The notes under the pieces: model-generated
The model's database searches: none
The model's input: only the letters and a program-made list of their open reading frames with translations
Told to the model about the DNA's origin: nothing
Assembly (NCBI GenBank): GCA_019115485.1
Contig: DXDM01000039.1
Coordinates: forward strand, 1-51,114
DNA length: 51,114 nt
Origin: Candidatus Barnesiella excrementavium
GTDB lineage: Bacteria; Bacteroidota; Bacteroidia; Bacteroidales; Barnesiellaceae
Reading direction: 5' to 3'
Shown: one piece after another, positions 15,390 through 23,891 of the stretch
How positions within the stretch are numbered: position 1 is the first letter of the stretch
Layout: each line of letters opens with the position of its first letter
Program-made: the position numbers and the translations under genes

Positions 15390-17600
15390 TTACCGAACGA
15401 TAATCTTTTGAACCGAGTCGTTACCGCGAACGATGTAGACACCAGGATAGAGCATGCGCTCATAGGTGGTGTCGGTAAACGAATCGATCAACATACCGTT
15501 GCTGTTGTAGATAGTTACGGTCTGCCCCTCGGGGTTCACAACGTTTACCCGGTCCTTCCCGGTCGTAACCACAAGACTGCCTTCGCTCTTCACCTCATTG
15601 ATACCGCTTTGCAAATCGAGCTTGATATCGAACAAATAGAGGAATTCACGGAACTTGGTTGAAGTTGCATGGAAGCTGTAATAATACACGCCATCTTCAT
15701 CGACCGTGAAGGGTAACGCATACTCGGTTGCCGGATTGTCATCATCGACACCGGGAACCTCGGGGATATTGATCAACCGTCGGCTCTGTTCATCGACCGT
15801 ACGACCCGTGCCCAGCTTCACCTCCATCGATTCAAGATAACTGGACAACGACGAATAGGCTTTAAAGCTCAACGTGTAATCCACGCCCTTCTTGAGATTA
15901 AGGGGAGGAGAAATCATCCAGTCATCGGCAGCCTGATTCAAATCATACTTATTATACCTATATACAGCACTTCGGGTAGCCGGATCGTAGCCCCAGCAAA
16001 AACCGTCGCCATTCGAGTCGATTAACGTATAGTAGTTAAACATATCGTTAGGCTCAGTAAATAGGCCTCCATAGGGAGGATTGAGCGGTGAACCCAGAAT
16101 AATATCATTGGAACGCGCTATGTCCCCTTCCTTACCATCATACATCGCATATATATAGTATCTATAGAGACATATGTCACTGGGGAGCGTTTCGGTAAAG
16201 GTACACTCTTTGAGCTTGTCGGCCACGATATTGGTTGTTCCTCCAAAATCTGGAAGGCCATTCAGTCTTATCACTTTGTAGTAGATATTTTCCTTATCGA
16301 TAGGAGCGCCGTTCATTCCTGTCGTGGGAGCCTCCCAGGTAAGGGTGGTGGTGAGACCTTCGTAGGTGAGCTTGACATTCGAAGGTGCGGCAGGCAGGTC
16401 ATAACCGGCATGGAATGTCCGTTGGATAGTGGGCCCTGATCCCTTTTCGTTCGACAAGGTAATCGATACGGTGTGATTGTCGTTCAGCAAGGCAAGCTCC
16501 TCGCTCTTGAATAATGTGCCGGCTTGAGCCGTAGCGTCGACAAGCACCTTGTCGCCCTCGACAACCTTTATCTTCAAGTTGGAGTCGGTGAAGGGGTTGC
16601 CTCTATAATCGTTCTCGGGCAACCGGAATTGAATAGAGCCGCTGGCCGATCCCTCTTCGGGGGTAACAAACTGGAAGTCGGATACAATGCCCGGAGCGCC
16701 GTTGTTGGGTTCTTTGAACCAAGCGCCGCTCACTTGATAGCAACGACTCAAATAAGAGACCATGGTAGCCTCGGCATTCGTGAGGTTCACCTCGAAGATG
16801 GGCGAATACTCGCTGTCCAGCGTGTAGCTGTTGCTTTCGAGTATCCAATAGGCCTTGCCCGTAGAGCGGTTGAGGAACATGGCCTGTTCGGTTCCGCTAT
16901 TAAACAGATAGTCACCCGGGCCGAGCAGGTTCTTGGCGGTAATGTCTCTTACCTTCACGGCCTTACCGTCGGTCTTACGAATCTTGTAGAGCGACTGTCT
17001 GCTACTGTTGATGTCGATAACGACGCTCCACAGCATGCCTCTGTTGTCCGAAACCAAAGTCTTAAACCGTAAATTGTATTCAAAATCACTTCCTATCCGG
17101 GTCATGTCACCAGTTGCAGGATCGATTTCGACCAAGTGCGAATTGGTAAGGTCGGCTACAATACCATAGATTTTGTCGTTGGTAATATCGTAGGCCAGTG
17201 AAGTCGTGGTACACTGGCAATTATCGGGAAGTTCCTTTTCATACAACACCTTATAGGTTTCGCCGTCGAGAATGGTCCACACGGGTTTCTGCTCTTGTAC
17301 ACGGGATTCATCGCTGTATATGTTGCAATAGATTTTTCCGTCGTGATAGACACTCCCCCCCGAGATATAACGGGGAAACAGGACTCCATTGTCATCGGGC
17401 TTGAATCGGTCGTCATACCCGAACTTATACAAACCCGGAGTCATGGCGTCGAGCTCATTCAACGGCGAATAGGTAATCACGCCATACATCTCGACACCTT
17501 CCATGGCTATCCGTTGGGGTGCTTCCTGTGCATCGGCGCCAGCCACAGCCCCTAAGAGTAAAGCCGCAGGCAACAAGTTTTTAAGTAAGTTTTTCTTCAT
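15390..17600 (-). CDS. Secreted beta-propeller-like/Fn3/choice-of-anchor-J protein with T9SS domain
   Basis: A 736-aa protein with a clear signal peptide (MKKNLLKNLLPAALLLGAVA). The first 300 or so residues contain repeated blade-like segments (KPVWTILDGETYKVLYEKEL, LVEIDPATGDMTRIG, IFEVNLTNAEATMVSYL). An Fn3-type module follows (APSNVKLTYEGLTTTLTWEA), then a choice-of-anchor-J-like jelly roll (DDWMISPPLNLKKGVDYTLS) and a T9SS sorting domain (TIYNSNGMLIDSF, PGVYIVRG, QKIIVR). No catalytic motif is visible. It probably binds protein or glycan outside the cell. It shares the operon with the subtilase and the large jelly-roll protein. Confidence 0.8.
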   Translation of the reverse strand: MKKNLLKNLLPAALLLGAVAGADAQEAPQRIAMEGVEMYGVITYSPLNELDAMTPGLYKFGYDDRFKPDDNGVLFPRYISGGSVYHDGKIYCNIYSDESRVQEQKPVWTILDGETYKVLYEKELPDNCQCTTTSLAYDITNDKIYGIVADLTNSHLVEIDPATGDMTRIGSDFEYNLRFKTLVSDNRGMLWSVVIDINSSRQSLYKIRKTDGKAVKVRDITAKNLLGPGDYLFNSGTEQAMFLNRSTGKAYWILESNSYTLDSEYSPIFEVNLTNAEATMVSYLSRCYQVSGAWFKEPNNGAPGIVSDFQFVTPEEGSASGSIQFRLPENDYRGNPFTDSNLKIKVVEGDKVLVDATAQAGTLFKSEELALLNDNHTVSITLSNEKGSGPTIQRTFHAGYDLPAAPSNVKLTYEGLTTTLTWEAPTTGMNGAPIDKENIYYKVIRLNGLPDFGGTTNIVADKLKECTFTETLPSDICLYRYYIYAMYDGKEGDIARSNDIILGSPLNPPYGGLFTEPNDMFNYYTLIDSNGDGFCWGYDPATRSAVYRYNKYDLNQAADDWMISPPLNLKKGVDYTLSFKAYSSLSSYLESMEVKLGTGRTVDEQSRRLINIPEVPGVDDDNPATEYALPFTVDEDGVYYYSFHATSTKFREFLYLFDIKLDLQSGINEVKSEGSLVVTTGKDRVNVVNPEGQTVTIYNSNGMLIDSFTDTTYERMLYPGVYIVRGNDSVQKIIVR

Positions 17601-17665
17601 AGTTATTTGTGTAAATAAGGCACTGCCCCTTATTCGGGGGCAGTGCCACTTGTTTGATTGTTTCT

Positions 17666-20600
17666 TTAATTCTTCATGACTTTCAAGGAGATTACATTGC
17701 CCTCGGCATTCACTGCCTTCACAATGTAAATACCTTTACTCATGTTGGCCATCGAAATCGTACCGTCGGCATTCTCGGTGTCGAGTACCAATTGTCCCTG
17801 CATATTGAAGATCGATACCTGTTCTATATTTTCGGGGACATAGAGGGTCGAGGTCGATTGAGCATAGTAGATACCACCGTTGTCTTCTACCTCGGCAATA
17901 CCCGAGCCACCCGATACCTTCTCGATCTTGAAGTCGTCGATGGCGATGATACCCGAATTGGCAGCCGTAGAGATGAACATGAAATAGAAGCAGTAGTCCA
18001 TATCATACTTGGGAGTATATTTTACAAGATACTTGGTCCACTCCTTGGCAGGCTCTTCCATGGCTTGGAGCAACGGCAATTCAATGCCGCTTTCATTTTG
18101 TGAATAGGCTTCATAAAGGCCACCTATCGTATTGTTCTTGCCATTGCCGGGCATATACAAGTAGTAGGAGATTTCGTAGGTCTTACCCGCTTCGAGCGAG
18201 AAATAAGGCGTATACAGAAGCTCGTCTCTTGCACCCAAAGTGTACTCGTTGGCGACAACAGCATATTTGCCCGAGTGAGCAGCCACGGTATTTTTGGGCA
18301 TGGTAGTTACCCGGAAGAGAGCAGAGCTCGAGGTGCGGCAACCCCACTTGTTGGGGAAGAGCGTAGACTCGTTAATATCGATACGGTTCTCAAAGTCCTG
18401 CTCGTAGGGAAGCTCTTCCGGCTCGTTCGAAGTCATCAGACGCATCACCTTGAAGTCTTTGATTTCAACCTGCGTACCATTCTCGCTCTGTACGTGGATA
18501 CCGAAATAGTTGCTTTCCGTCTCGGCATTGGAGTTGACTCCTACCTCCATCACTACATACTTGTTCATGATGAGGTCGTTGAAACTGTAAATGGTCTCGG
18601 TCTGGTCCTCTACGGTCTGGCCGGCACCACGGGTAAAGGTGATATCCACACTTTGGTTATAAGCCGTCTTGAACTCGCACAATACATAGTACGATTTTCC
18701 AACCGTCAGGGTTACCTCGGGCGAGATGAGCCATTCGTCTTTTCCAGTGGTCGTCATGGCCGACTCGGCATGAGCCCAGGTATTGTTGTCTTCATCGGCA
18801 TCGATAGCGGTCCATTCATTGTCACCCTCGGTGAAATCGGCCACATAGGCACGCTCTTTCAGGTAACCGTCGGTAAAGCTGCTGAGCGAGAGGACGCACG
18901 ATGTGGCAGGACCTACTTCGGTTTCAATACTCGGTACAAGTCGATAGATCTTCTGGCCCGAATATTTGGTGTTGTCGGTGTACGTATAAGTGTACGACAC
19001 AGGAACTTTACCATTCTCAACAGAAGCCGGATTAGGCATAGTCATCGTAGGTTCGGCAATCAACTCGTCACCGTCGTAGATTTGAGTCTTCACAACCGAA
19101 CCTTCGGGAATATTATTACCATCTACATCGACTACAGGTTGATTCCAGTTAAAAATTACACTCTTACTGGAGTTGTTCGCAGTCACATTAACATCAACAA
19201 TAGCAGCCGGCTGTACCGGAGCGATATAAATTTCTTCTTCAACAGAGAAATCATCAATCTTAATATCGACATCGCTGGCACCATCGCTCGTGACTTTGAT
19301 TACGAAGCAATACTCGGCAGCCTCATCGACGGTAAGGTCGAAGCTCTTTTCTTCCCAGCTGGTCATGCCGGTCTGACTATTCACCTCGAGGACGGGCTCG
19401 CCCACGATGCTCTCTTGATTTTGATCCGTAGCTTTGTAAATGGCAATAGAATTATTGGCTTTCCCGCTCAACTGGAACATATTGAACTGGAAGCTAACCG
19501 TGTAGACATTACCCGGTTCGAACGAGAACTTGGGCGTATAGGCCACCTCTTCCCGTGCCTCGGGAGCATTGCCCTTAACCATCAAGGCATTGGGCCGCGA
19601 ATAGGCTTTCATATTAATCGTAGCAGCTTGAGAGACATCGCGCACATAGAAACCAAGCTCATCGCTGCTGCGTTCCATTCTCCAACCGGTGGGTATTTCG
19701 GTATTTTTGTCGAAATTCTCGAAATAGGGAAGCTCCATCACCGGTGCCTCTTGATACTCTTGAATGTAGCATACGTTTACATTTTTCACACGCATACCGT
19801 TTTCTATATTACCGGCTTGGAAACCTATATAATAGGTACCGGCGGTCTCTACACTGAACTGCGGCGTGCTCGTTCTTACGAACCCGTTGTAGTAAATGTT
19901 GTTGAGCGACAGAAGCTCGGTATCCATGTTATCAGCGGTTTGAGCATCGCCCAACCATACTTGGAGGTTGCCTGCAAACGATGCACTTGTAGCTACATCG
20001 AATTTAACGACATAACGCTTGCCCGGTTCGAGTTGTACACCCGGAGTAATGGCCCAGTCGTTGTGGTCGCCCGAGCTGGTCATAGGAATGGTGATAGCCG
20101 AGACCGAATAGTTCCACGTGCCACCGCCGTCCTTATTTTCGATAACCCATTTTGCAAAATCGTCGGCCGTATCCAAAGGTATATCCTGCAACAGAATTGC
20201 CTCGCCATTGATATCGTCGAGGTTAATTTCGGCCTCAACCGGCAACGATTCTACACCGTCGATCGATGCGACTACACGGTATTGAGCCACTCCTGCGAAA
20301 TTGGCAGGAGTATAGGTATAGGTATCTTTGGCACCCAATTCGCGATCTTCCAATGTGGTAACCAGCGAGCCATTCTCATAAATCAGGATATTCAGCGGAA
20401 TAAGGATAGGCGCGTTGGTCATATCGTAAGCCGGGTTCGTCCAATTCAAGGTCACACTCTTCGCATTGTAGTCGGAAGAGACTTTGAGATTTTCAACGGT
20501 CATCGGCTTAGCTTTCGAGGTCTTGGAAACCGAAATCTTTTCGATGGTCACAATACCGTTAGAGACGGCTGTGGTCAAGTGGAAACCCACATAAACCGTA

Positions 20601-22006
20601 CCGCTTTGCGTGCAAGACAAACGAAGCACCTTATCTATCGAACCACTACCCCCGGTTTGTATTGTTTCAGTTGTGAGACTGTTGGTCATACCATCGACAG
20701 AAGCCGTTGCACCCCATTTGATTTCCATTTGGTCGGCATCAAAAGCTCCCGATTGGGCTACCGTGTAACGAATCAGATAATCGCTGCCGGCTTCCAGCGA
20801 GAGAGCCGGCGTAATAATCCAGTCGTTGGCACTCGTAGCCGTGTTGCCGTCGTACGACGGACCTTCATAGCCTTCTTCAATAAACCATTTTGTCCCATCG
20901 TTATTGGCATCGACGATGGTCCAACCGTCCAACGGATTGGCCTCGCTGAAATCAGTCGAGAAGATTTCGGTTTCAGCCGGAACCTCCGGTACATACTCTT
21001 CGATGGCGAACGAGTAGATAGAAATGGAATTTCCTCCCGTACTAGAGGTATTATGGAACGAGAAATAGTAATCTCCACCTACCGATGGTGTAAAGAAGGA
21101 CTCCTCCCAGTTCTCACCTGGATTGGCCAAGCTCAACTGTTTGACAGCTGTCATCTGGGTTTTGTCGGTACCTTGTGTAAGCGTAACCTTGTCATATTCA
21201 TAGGGGATACCTATAACAGCTACATCGGTAGTGATTTTATAGGTTACACCTGCTTCCAGCGTTACCTTCGGCGAGAAATAGTCGTCATCGTGTTGCCCGG
21301 ACAGAGCCATACCAAGCATAACGCCCGTGTTACCCGACGCTTGCCAAGTCGCTTCATCGTTGTTATTATCGGCAGCCGTCCAACCTTCCTGACTGGTTCT
21401 CAAATCGACGGTATATGGAGCCTCGACAACGACCTCTTCGGGAGTCTCGCCCGAATTATCACCCTCATATAACTTGAATTCAAGTATATAAGTCCGATTA
21501 TTGGGGCGAGGACTCGTTGAATGGTATGCACAATAATAGATCCCGTCCGAAGAAACCGAGAACTTAATTTTCTGGCCCACAGGATATTCTGAATTATCAT
21601 CTATTGTCAAATCTCCAAACTTCGTAAACGTAGACATATCAGAATTAGAAGTCCCTACCTCAAACGACATGGCTTGATTCATTCCCATGTTATCAGCATA
21701 GGTATAAAGTTCAGCCGTATACGTTTTCCCCGATTGAAGCGAAAATCCCGGAGAAACATAATAGTCGTCACATGCACTCCCATAATCAGGAGCAAGCATG
21801 ATACTTCCATATTTCTCGCCCAAGATTTGAGCATACGTAGGATGATACTCCCACGTAGTCCCTTGGATCGGACTATTGTCGACCGCGGTCCAGCCCGCTT
21901 GGCTTTCGCCAAAATTAATCGAATATGGCAAAGCAGTTTGCGCCCTGCCGACACTTATTCCCAAAAGGAGAACAAATGTAATCGCTAAAAGTATTCGTTT
22001 TCTCAT
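17666..22006 (-). CDS. Giant secreted multi-domain choice-of-anchor-J protein with T9SS domain
   Basis: A 1446-aa protein with a signal peptide ending near GRAQ. At least six repeats of a jelly-roll module can be counted from variants of DDYYSPKVTLEAGVTYKI: DDYYVSPGFSLQSGKTYTAE, NDWIITPALSLEAGSDYLIR, NDWAITPGVQLEPGKRYVVK, KDEWLISPEVTLTVGKSYYV and later YTPYFSLEAGKTYEISYYL. Three Fn3-like modules (with LNWTNPAYD or FNWNQPVVD) lie between them. The C-terminus (VSIFNMQGQLVLDTENADGT, MSKGIYIVKAVN) is a T9SS sorting domain. This is typical of adhesive or glycan-binding surface proteins. It is the first gene of the operon, with its own promoter at 22105-22136. Confidence 0.85.
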   Translation of the reverse strand: MRKRILLAITFVLLLGISVGRAQTALPYSINFGESQAGWTAVDNSPIQGTTWEYHPTYAQILGEKYGSIMLAPDYGSACDDYYVSPGFSLQSGKTYTAELYTYADNMGMNQAMSFEVGTSNSDMSTFTKFGDLTIDDNSEYPVGQKIKFSVSSDGIYYCAYHSTSPRPNNRTYILEFKLYEGDNSGETPEEVVVEAPYTVDLRTSQEGWTAADNNNDEATWQASGNTGVMLGMALSGQHDDDYFSPKVTLEAGVTYKITTDVAVIGIPYEYDKVTLTQGTDKTQMTAVKQLSLANPGENWEESFFTPSVGGDYYFSFHNTSSTGGNSISIYSFAIEEYVPEVPAETEIFSTDFSEANPLDGWTIVDANNDGTKWFIEEGYEGPSYDGNTATSANDWIITPALSLEAGSDYLIRYTVAQSGAFDADQMEIKWGATASVDGMTNSLTTETIQTGGSGSIDKVLRLSCTQSGTVYVGFHLTTAVSNGIVTIEKISVSKTSKAKPMTVENLKVSSDYNAKSVTLNWTNPAYDMTNAPILIPLNILIYENGSLVTTLEDRELGAKDTYTYTPANFAGVAQYRVVASIDGVESLPVEAEINLDDINGEAILLQDIPLDTADDFAKWVIENKDGGGTWNYSVSAITIPMTSSGDHNDWAITPGVQLEPGKRYVVKFDVATSASFAGNLQVWLGDAQTADNMDTELLSLNNIYYNGFVRTSTPQFSVETAGTYYIGFQAGNIENGMRVKNVNVCYIQEYQEAPVMELPYFENFDKNTEIPTGWRMERSSDELGFYVRDVSQAATINMKAYSRPNALMVKGNAPEAREEVAYTPKFSFEPGNVYTVSFQFNMFQLSGKANNSIAIYKATDQNQESIVGEPVLEVNSQTGMTSWEEKSFDLTVDEAAEYCFVIKVTSDGASDVDIKIDDFSVEEEIYIAPVQPAAIVDVNVTANNSSKSVIFNWNQPVVDVDGNNIPEGSVVKTQIYDGDELIAEPTMTMPNPASVENGKVPVSYTYTYTDNTKYSGQKIYRLVPSIETEVGPATSCVLSLSSFTDGYLKERAYVADFTEGDNEWTAIDADEDNNTWAHAESAMTTTGKDEWLISPEVTLTVGKSYYVLCEFKTAYNQSVDITFTRGAGQTVEDQTETIYSFNDLIMNKYVVMEVGVNSNAETESNYFGIHVQSENGTQVEIKDFKVMRLMTSNEPEELPYEQDFENRIDINESTLFPNKWGCRTSSSALFRVTTMPKNTVAAHSGKYAVVANEYTLGARDELLYTPYFSLEAGKTYEISYYLYMPGNGKNNTIGGLYEAYSQNESGIELPLLQAMEEPAKEWTKYLVKYTPKYDMDYCFYFMFISTAANSGIIAIDDFKIEKVSGGSGIAEVEDNGGIYYAQSTSTLYVPENIEQVSIFNMQGQLVLDTENADGTISMANMSKGIYIVKAVNAEGNVISLKVMKN

Positions 22007-22489
22007 ATCAACTATTATTAAAAGTATATATTATTTTCTGTTTGCAAGTTATAAAAATTAAAAATAATGCGTATCCTAATATTCATAAAAATTTAATTCT
22101 CTGCCAAAATTAAATATATATGCAATATTTTGCAAATAATATTTGTAAAATAACATAATCCTCAAAAGACTTTCACACTACACTAATTGCCTAATTCATC
22201 AAATCTTTCTATTTCAACTGAAAAATAAATCGGTACAAAGATATAACATTATTACAAAACAAAGCTACTTTACTTACTAAATTTATAACAAGATTCAAAA
22301 AAAGATAATATTCTGCTTTTTTTCATCGCCTTGACGTCGCATTTTTCCATAAAATGAGCCCAAAAATCAAACAACGGAAACAGCGGTTCTATCAACCACC
22401 TTTACACATTATTATATATAGGGGCAATACAACCGCTGCCCGTCGGTCAAGAGCGTGAACACATTTCGGCCTCTCAGAACCAGCTGGGC
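22007..22489. other. AT-rich intergenic region with operon promoter and an inverted repeat
   Basis: No gene is seen. It contains the promoter of the T9SS cargo operon. It also holds CAGCGGTT (22381-22388), inverted as AACCGCTG (22431-22438), downstream of the alcohol dehydrogenase. That pair could be a long-loop terminator stem for the dehydrogenase, but no T-run follows. Confidence 0.45.
22105..22136 (-). promoter_or_regulatory. Promoter of the four-gene T9SS cargo operon
   Basis: On the minus strand TTTG (22133-22136), a 20-bp spacer and TAATTTTG (22105-22112) match the Bacteroidetes consensus. Transcription would start at about 22098, giving a 5' leader of about 90 nt. Confidence 0.7.
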
Positions 22490-23551
22490 CTATATAATCG
22501 CAGAAGGGCTATCGGTCCTGGGCTCTATCGCCACCTTGATAACTCCGTCGAGCCGACTCTCGAACAGGCGATAAGCCTCGTCGATGCGGTTCAGCGGAAA
22601 CCGATGGGTAATGAGAGGCGTTGTGTCGATTCGCCCCTCGGCAATCAGCCGGAGAATCTCGGCACAGTCGCACCCGTCCACGCCACCGGTTTTAAAGGTA
22701 AGATTCTTGCCATACATGTCGGGCAACGGGAGAATCTGAGGTTTATCGTACAAGGCTACGACAGTAACCACCGCATTGGGGCGGGCACACTCCCAGGCCA
22801 ATCGGAAGGTATCGTCGCCACCGGCCACCTCGATTACCACATCGGCACCGCCGTGTTTGCTGTGAGCCTGCACAAAAGCAAGACAATCGTCGGGTGTCGT
22901 CACCAGCACCTGCGGATAATGCTCGCGCACAAACCGTATCCGTTCGGGCGACTTCTCACACACGATAATCCGGCGGGGTGCTTTCAACAAAGTACACAAC
23001 AGGGTGCAGATACCGGTAGGCCCGGCCCCGATGATGAGCACCGTATCATCGGGCGCGACCTCGGAGATACGCGTGGCCCAAAAACCGGTAGCCAAAATGT
23101 CGCCCACGAAAAGTGCCTGCTCGTCGCTTACACCGGCTGGAATAGGTGTCAATCCACAATCGGCATAGGGCACCCGCACATACTCGGCCTGGCCGCCGTC
23201 GATACGACAGCCCAGCGCCCACCCGCCGTGAGGATCGGTACAATTGTTCACATATCCGTGACGGCAGAAGAAACACTCGCCGCAGAAGGTCTCGACATTC
23301 ACCACGACCCGGTCACCGGGAGAGAGTGTGGTAATGTCCGAGCCTATCTGCTCGACCACTCCTACCATCTCGTGCCCCACGGTTATGCCCGGCACAGCAC
23401 GCGGCACACTGCCGTGCTTGATGTGCAGGTCGCTGGTACAGATACTGCCGAGAGTTACCCGCACAATGGCGTCGCGCGGATCGATTAATTGAGGCCGGGG
23501 TTTCTCGCGCAGTTCAAACCTACCCCGCTCTACATAGGTATATGCCAACAT
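22490..23551 (-). CDS. Zinc-dependent alcohol dehydrogenase (MDR family)
   Basis: A 353-aa medium-chain dehydrogenase/reductase. Catalytic-zinc ligands are Cys38 (GSICTSDLH) and the GHE pair (TVGHEMVGVVE). The structural zinc site is CGECFFCRHGYVNNC, with four Cys. The NAD(P)-binding fold shows LIIGAGPTGICTLL, then VCEKSPERIRF with Glu where an NAD-preferring enzyme usually has an acidic residue. It is most like the secondary-alcohol, butanediol or sorbitol dehydrogenase branch; the substrate cannot be settled from sequence. It is transcribed alone from a duplicated promoter cassette (23592-23723). Confidence 0.9.
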   Translation of the reverse strand: MLAYTYVERGRFELREKPRPQLIDPRDAIVRVTLGSICTSDLHIKHGSVPRAVPGITVGHEMVGVVEQIGSDITTLSPGDRVVVNVETFCGECFFCRHGYVNNCTDPHGGWALGCRIDGGQAEYVRVPYADCGLTPIPAGVSDEQALFVGDILATGFWATRISEVAPDDTVLIIGAGPTGICTLLCTLLKAPRRIIVCEKSPERIRFVREHYPQVLVTTPDDCLAFVQAHSKHGGADVVIEVAGGDDTFRLAWECARPNAVVTVVALYDKPQILPLPDMYGKNLTFKTGGVDGCDCAEILRLIAEGRIDTTPLITHRFPLNRIDEAYRLFESRLDGVIKVAIEPRTDSPSAII

Positions 23552-23591
23552 ATTGAAAGCTCCTCCTTCCTTACTTCCTTTTTAATCAAAG

Positions 23592-23623
23592 CAAAGATAG
23601 TGAAAGGCGAGTGCAGAGACAAA
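23592..23623 (-). promoter_or_regulatory. Proximal promoter P1 of the alcohol dehydrogenase
   Basis: Minus strand: TTTG (23620-23623), a 20-bp spacer and TATCTTTG (23592-23599). Transcription would start near 23585, about 34 nt before the ATG. Confidence 0.75.
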
Positions 23624-23674
23624 CGAAAACGAAGTTTTCAATTTGGACTATGCCGAGCCGAATCCTATCTTCTT

Positions 23675-23706
23675 CAAAGATAACGAAAGGCGAGTGCAGA
23701 GACAAA
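23675..23706 (-). promoter_or_regulatory. Distal promoter P2 of the alcohol dehydrogenase
   Basis: Minus strand: TTTG (23703-23706), a 20-bp spacer and TATCTTTG (23675-23682). It has the same geometry as P1, 83 bp further upstream. Confidence 0.7.
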
Positions 23707-23891
23707 CGAAAACGAAGTTTTCAGACAAGTCTCCCCGATCCAAAGCCCGTCTATTATAAAAAATGTAAAAAACGGAATAGCAACCAACAATCCAAAGCAA
23801 TGGAGTCCCCGAACAAAAACAAATCCTTTCGGCAGGAACAAAACAATTTAGCTGTTTTCTTATTATTTTTGTACAACCAAAAGGAATCGAC

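Larger units (their letters stand above)
23592..23723 (-). repeat. Tandemly duplicated 49-bp promoter cassette
   Basis: Segments 23592-23640 and 23675-23723 are identical at 47 of 49 positions and lie 83 bp apart. Each carries a complete TTTG-N20-TATCTTTG promoter and a GAAAAC-GAA-GTTTTC hairpin. Between them TATCTT-CTTCA-AAGATA forms a palindrome. The unit looks like a dispersed repeat that carries a promoter. Confidence 0.85.

Noticed and set aside
18275..21472. A 1065-aa open frame on the plus strand
   Set aside because: It lies fully antisense to the 1446-aa T9SS cargo gene, which has a signal peptide, repeats and a sorting domain. The antisense product has no domain and is a by-product of codon use.
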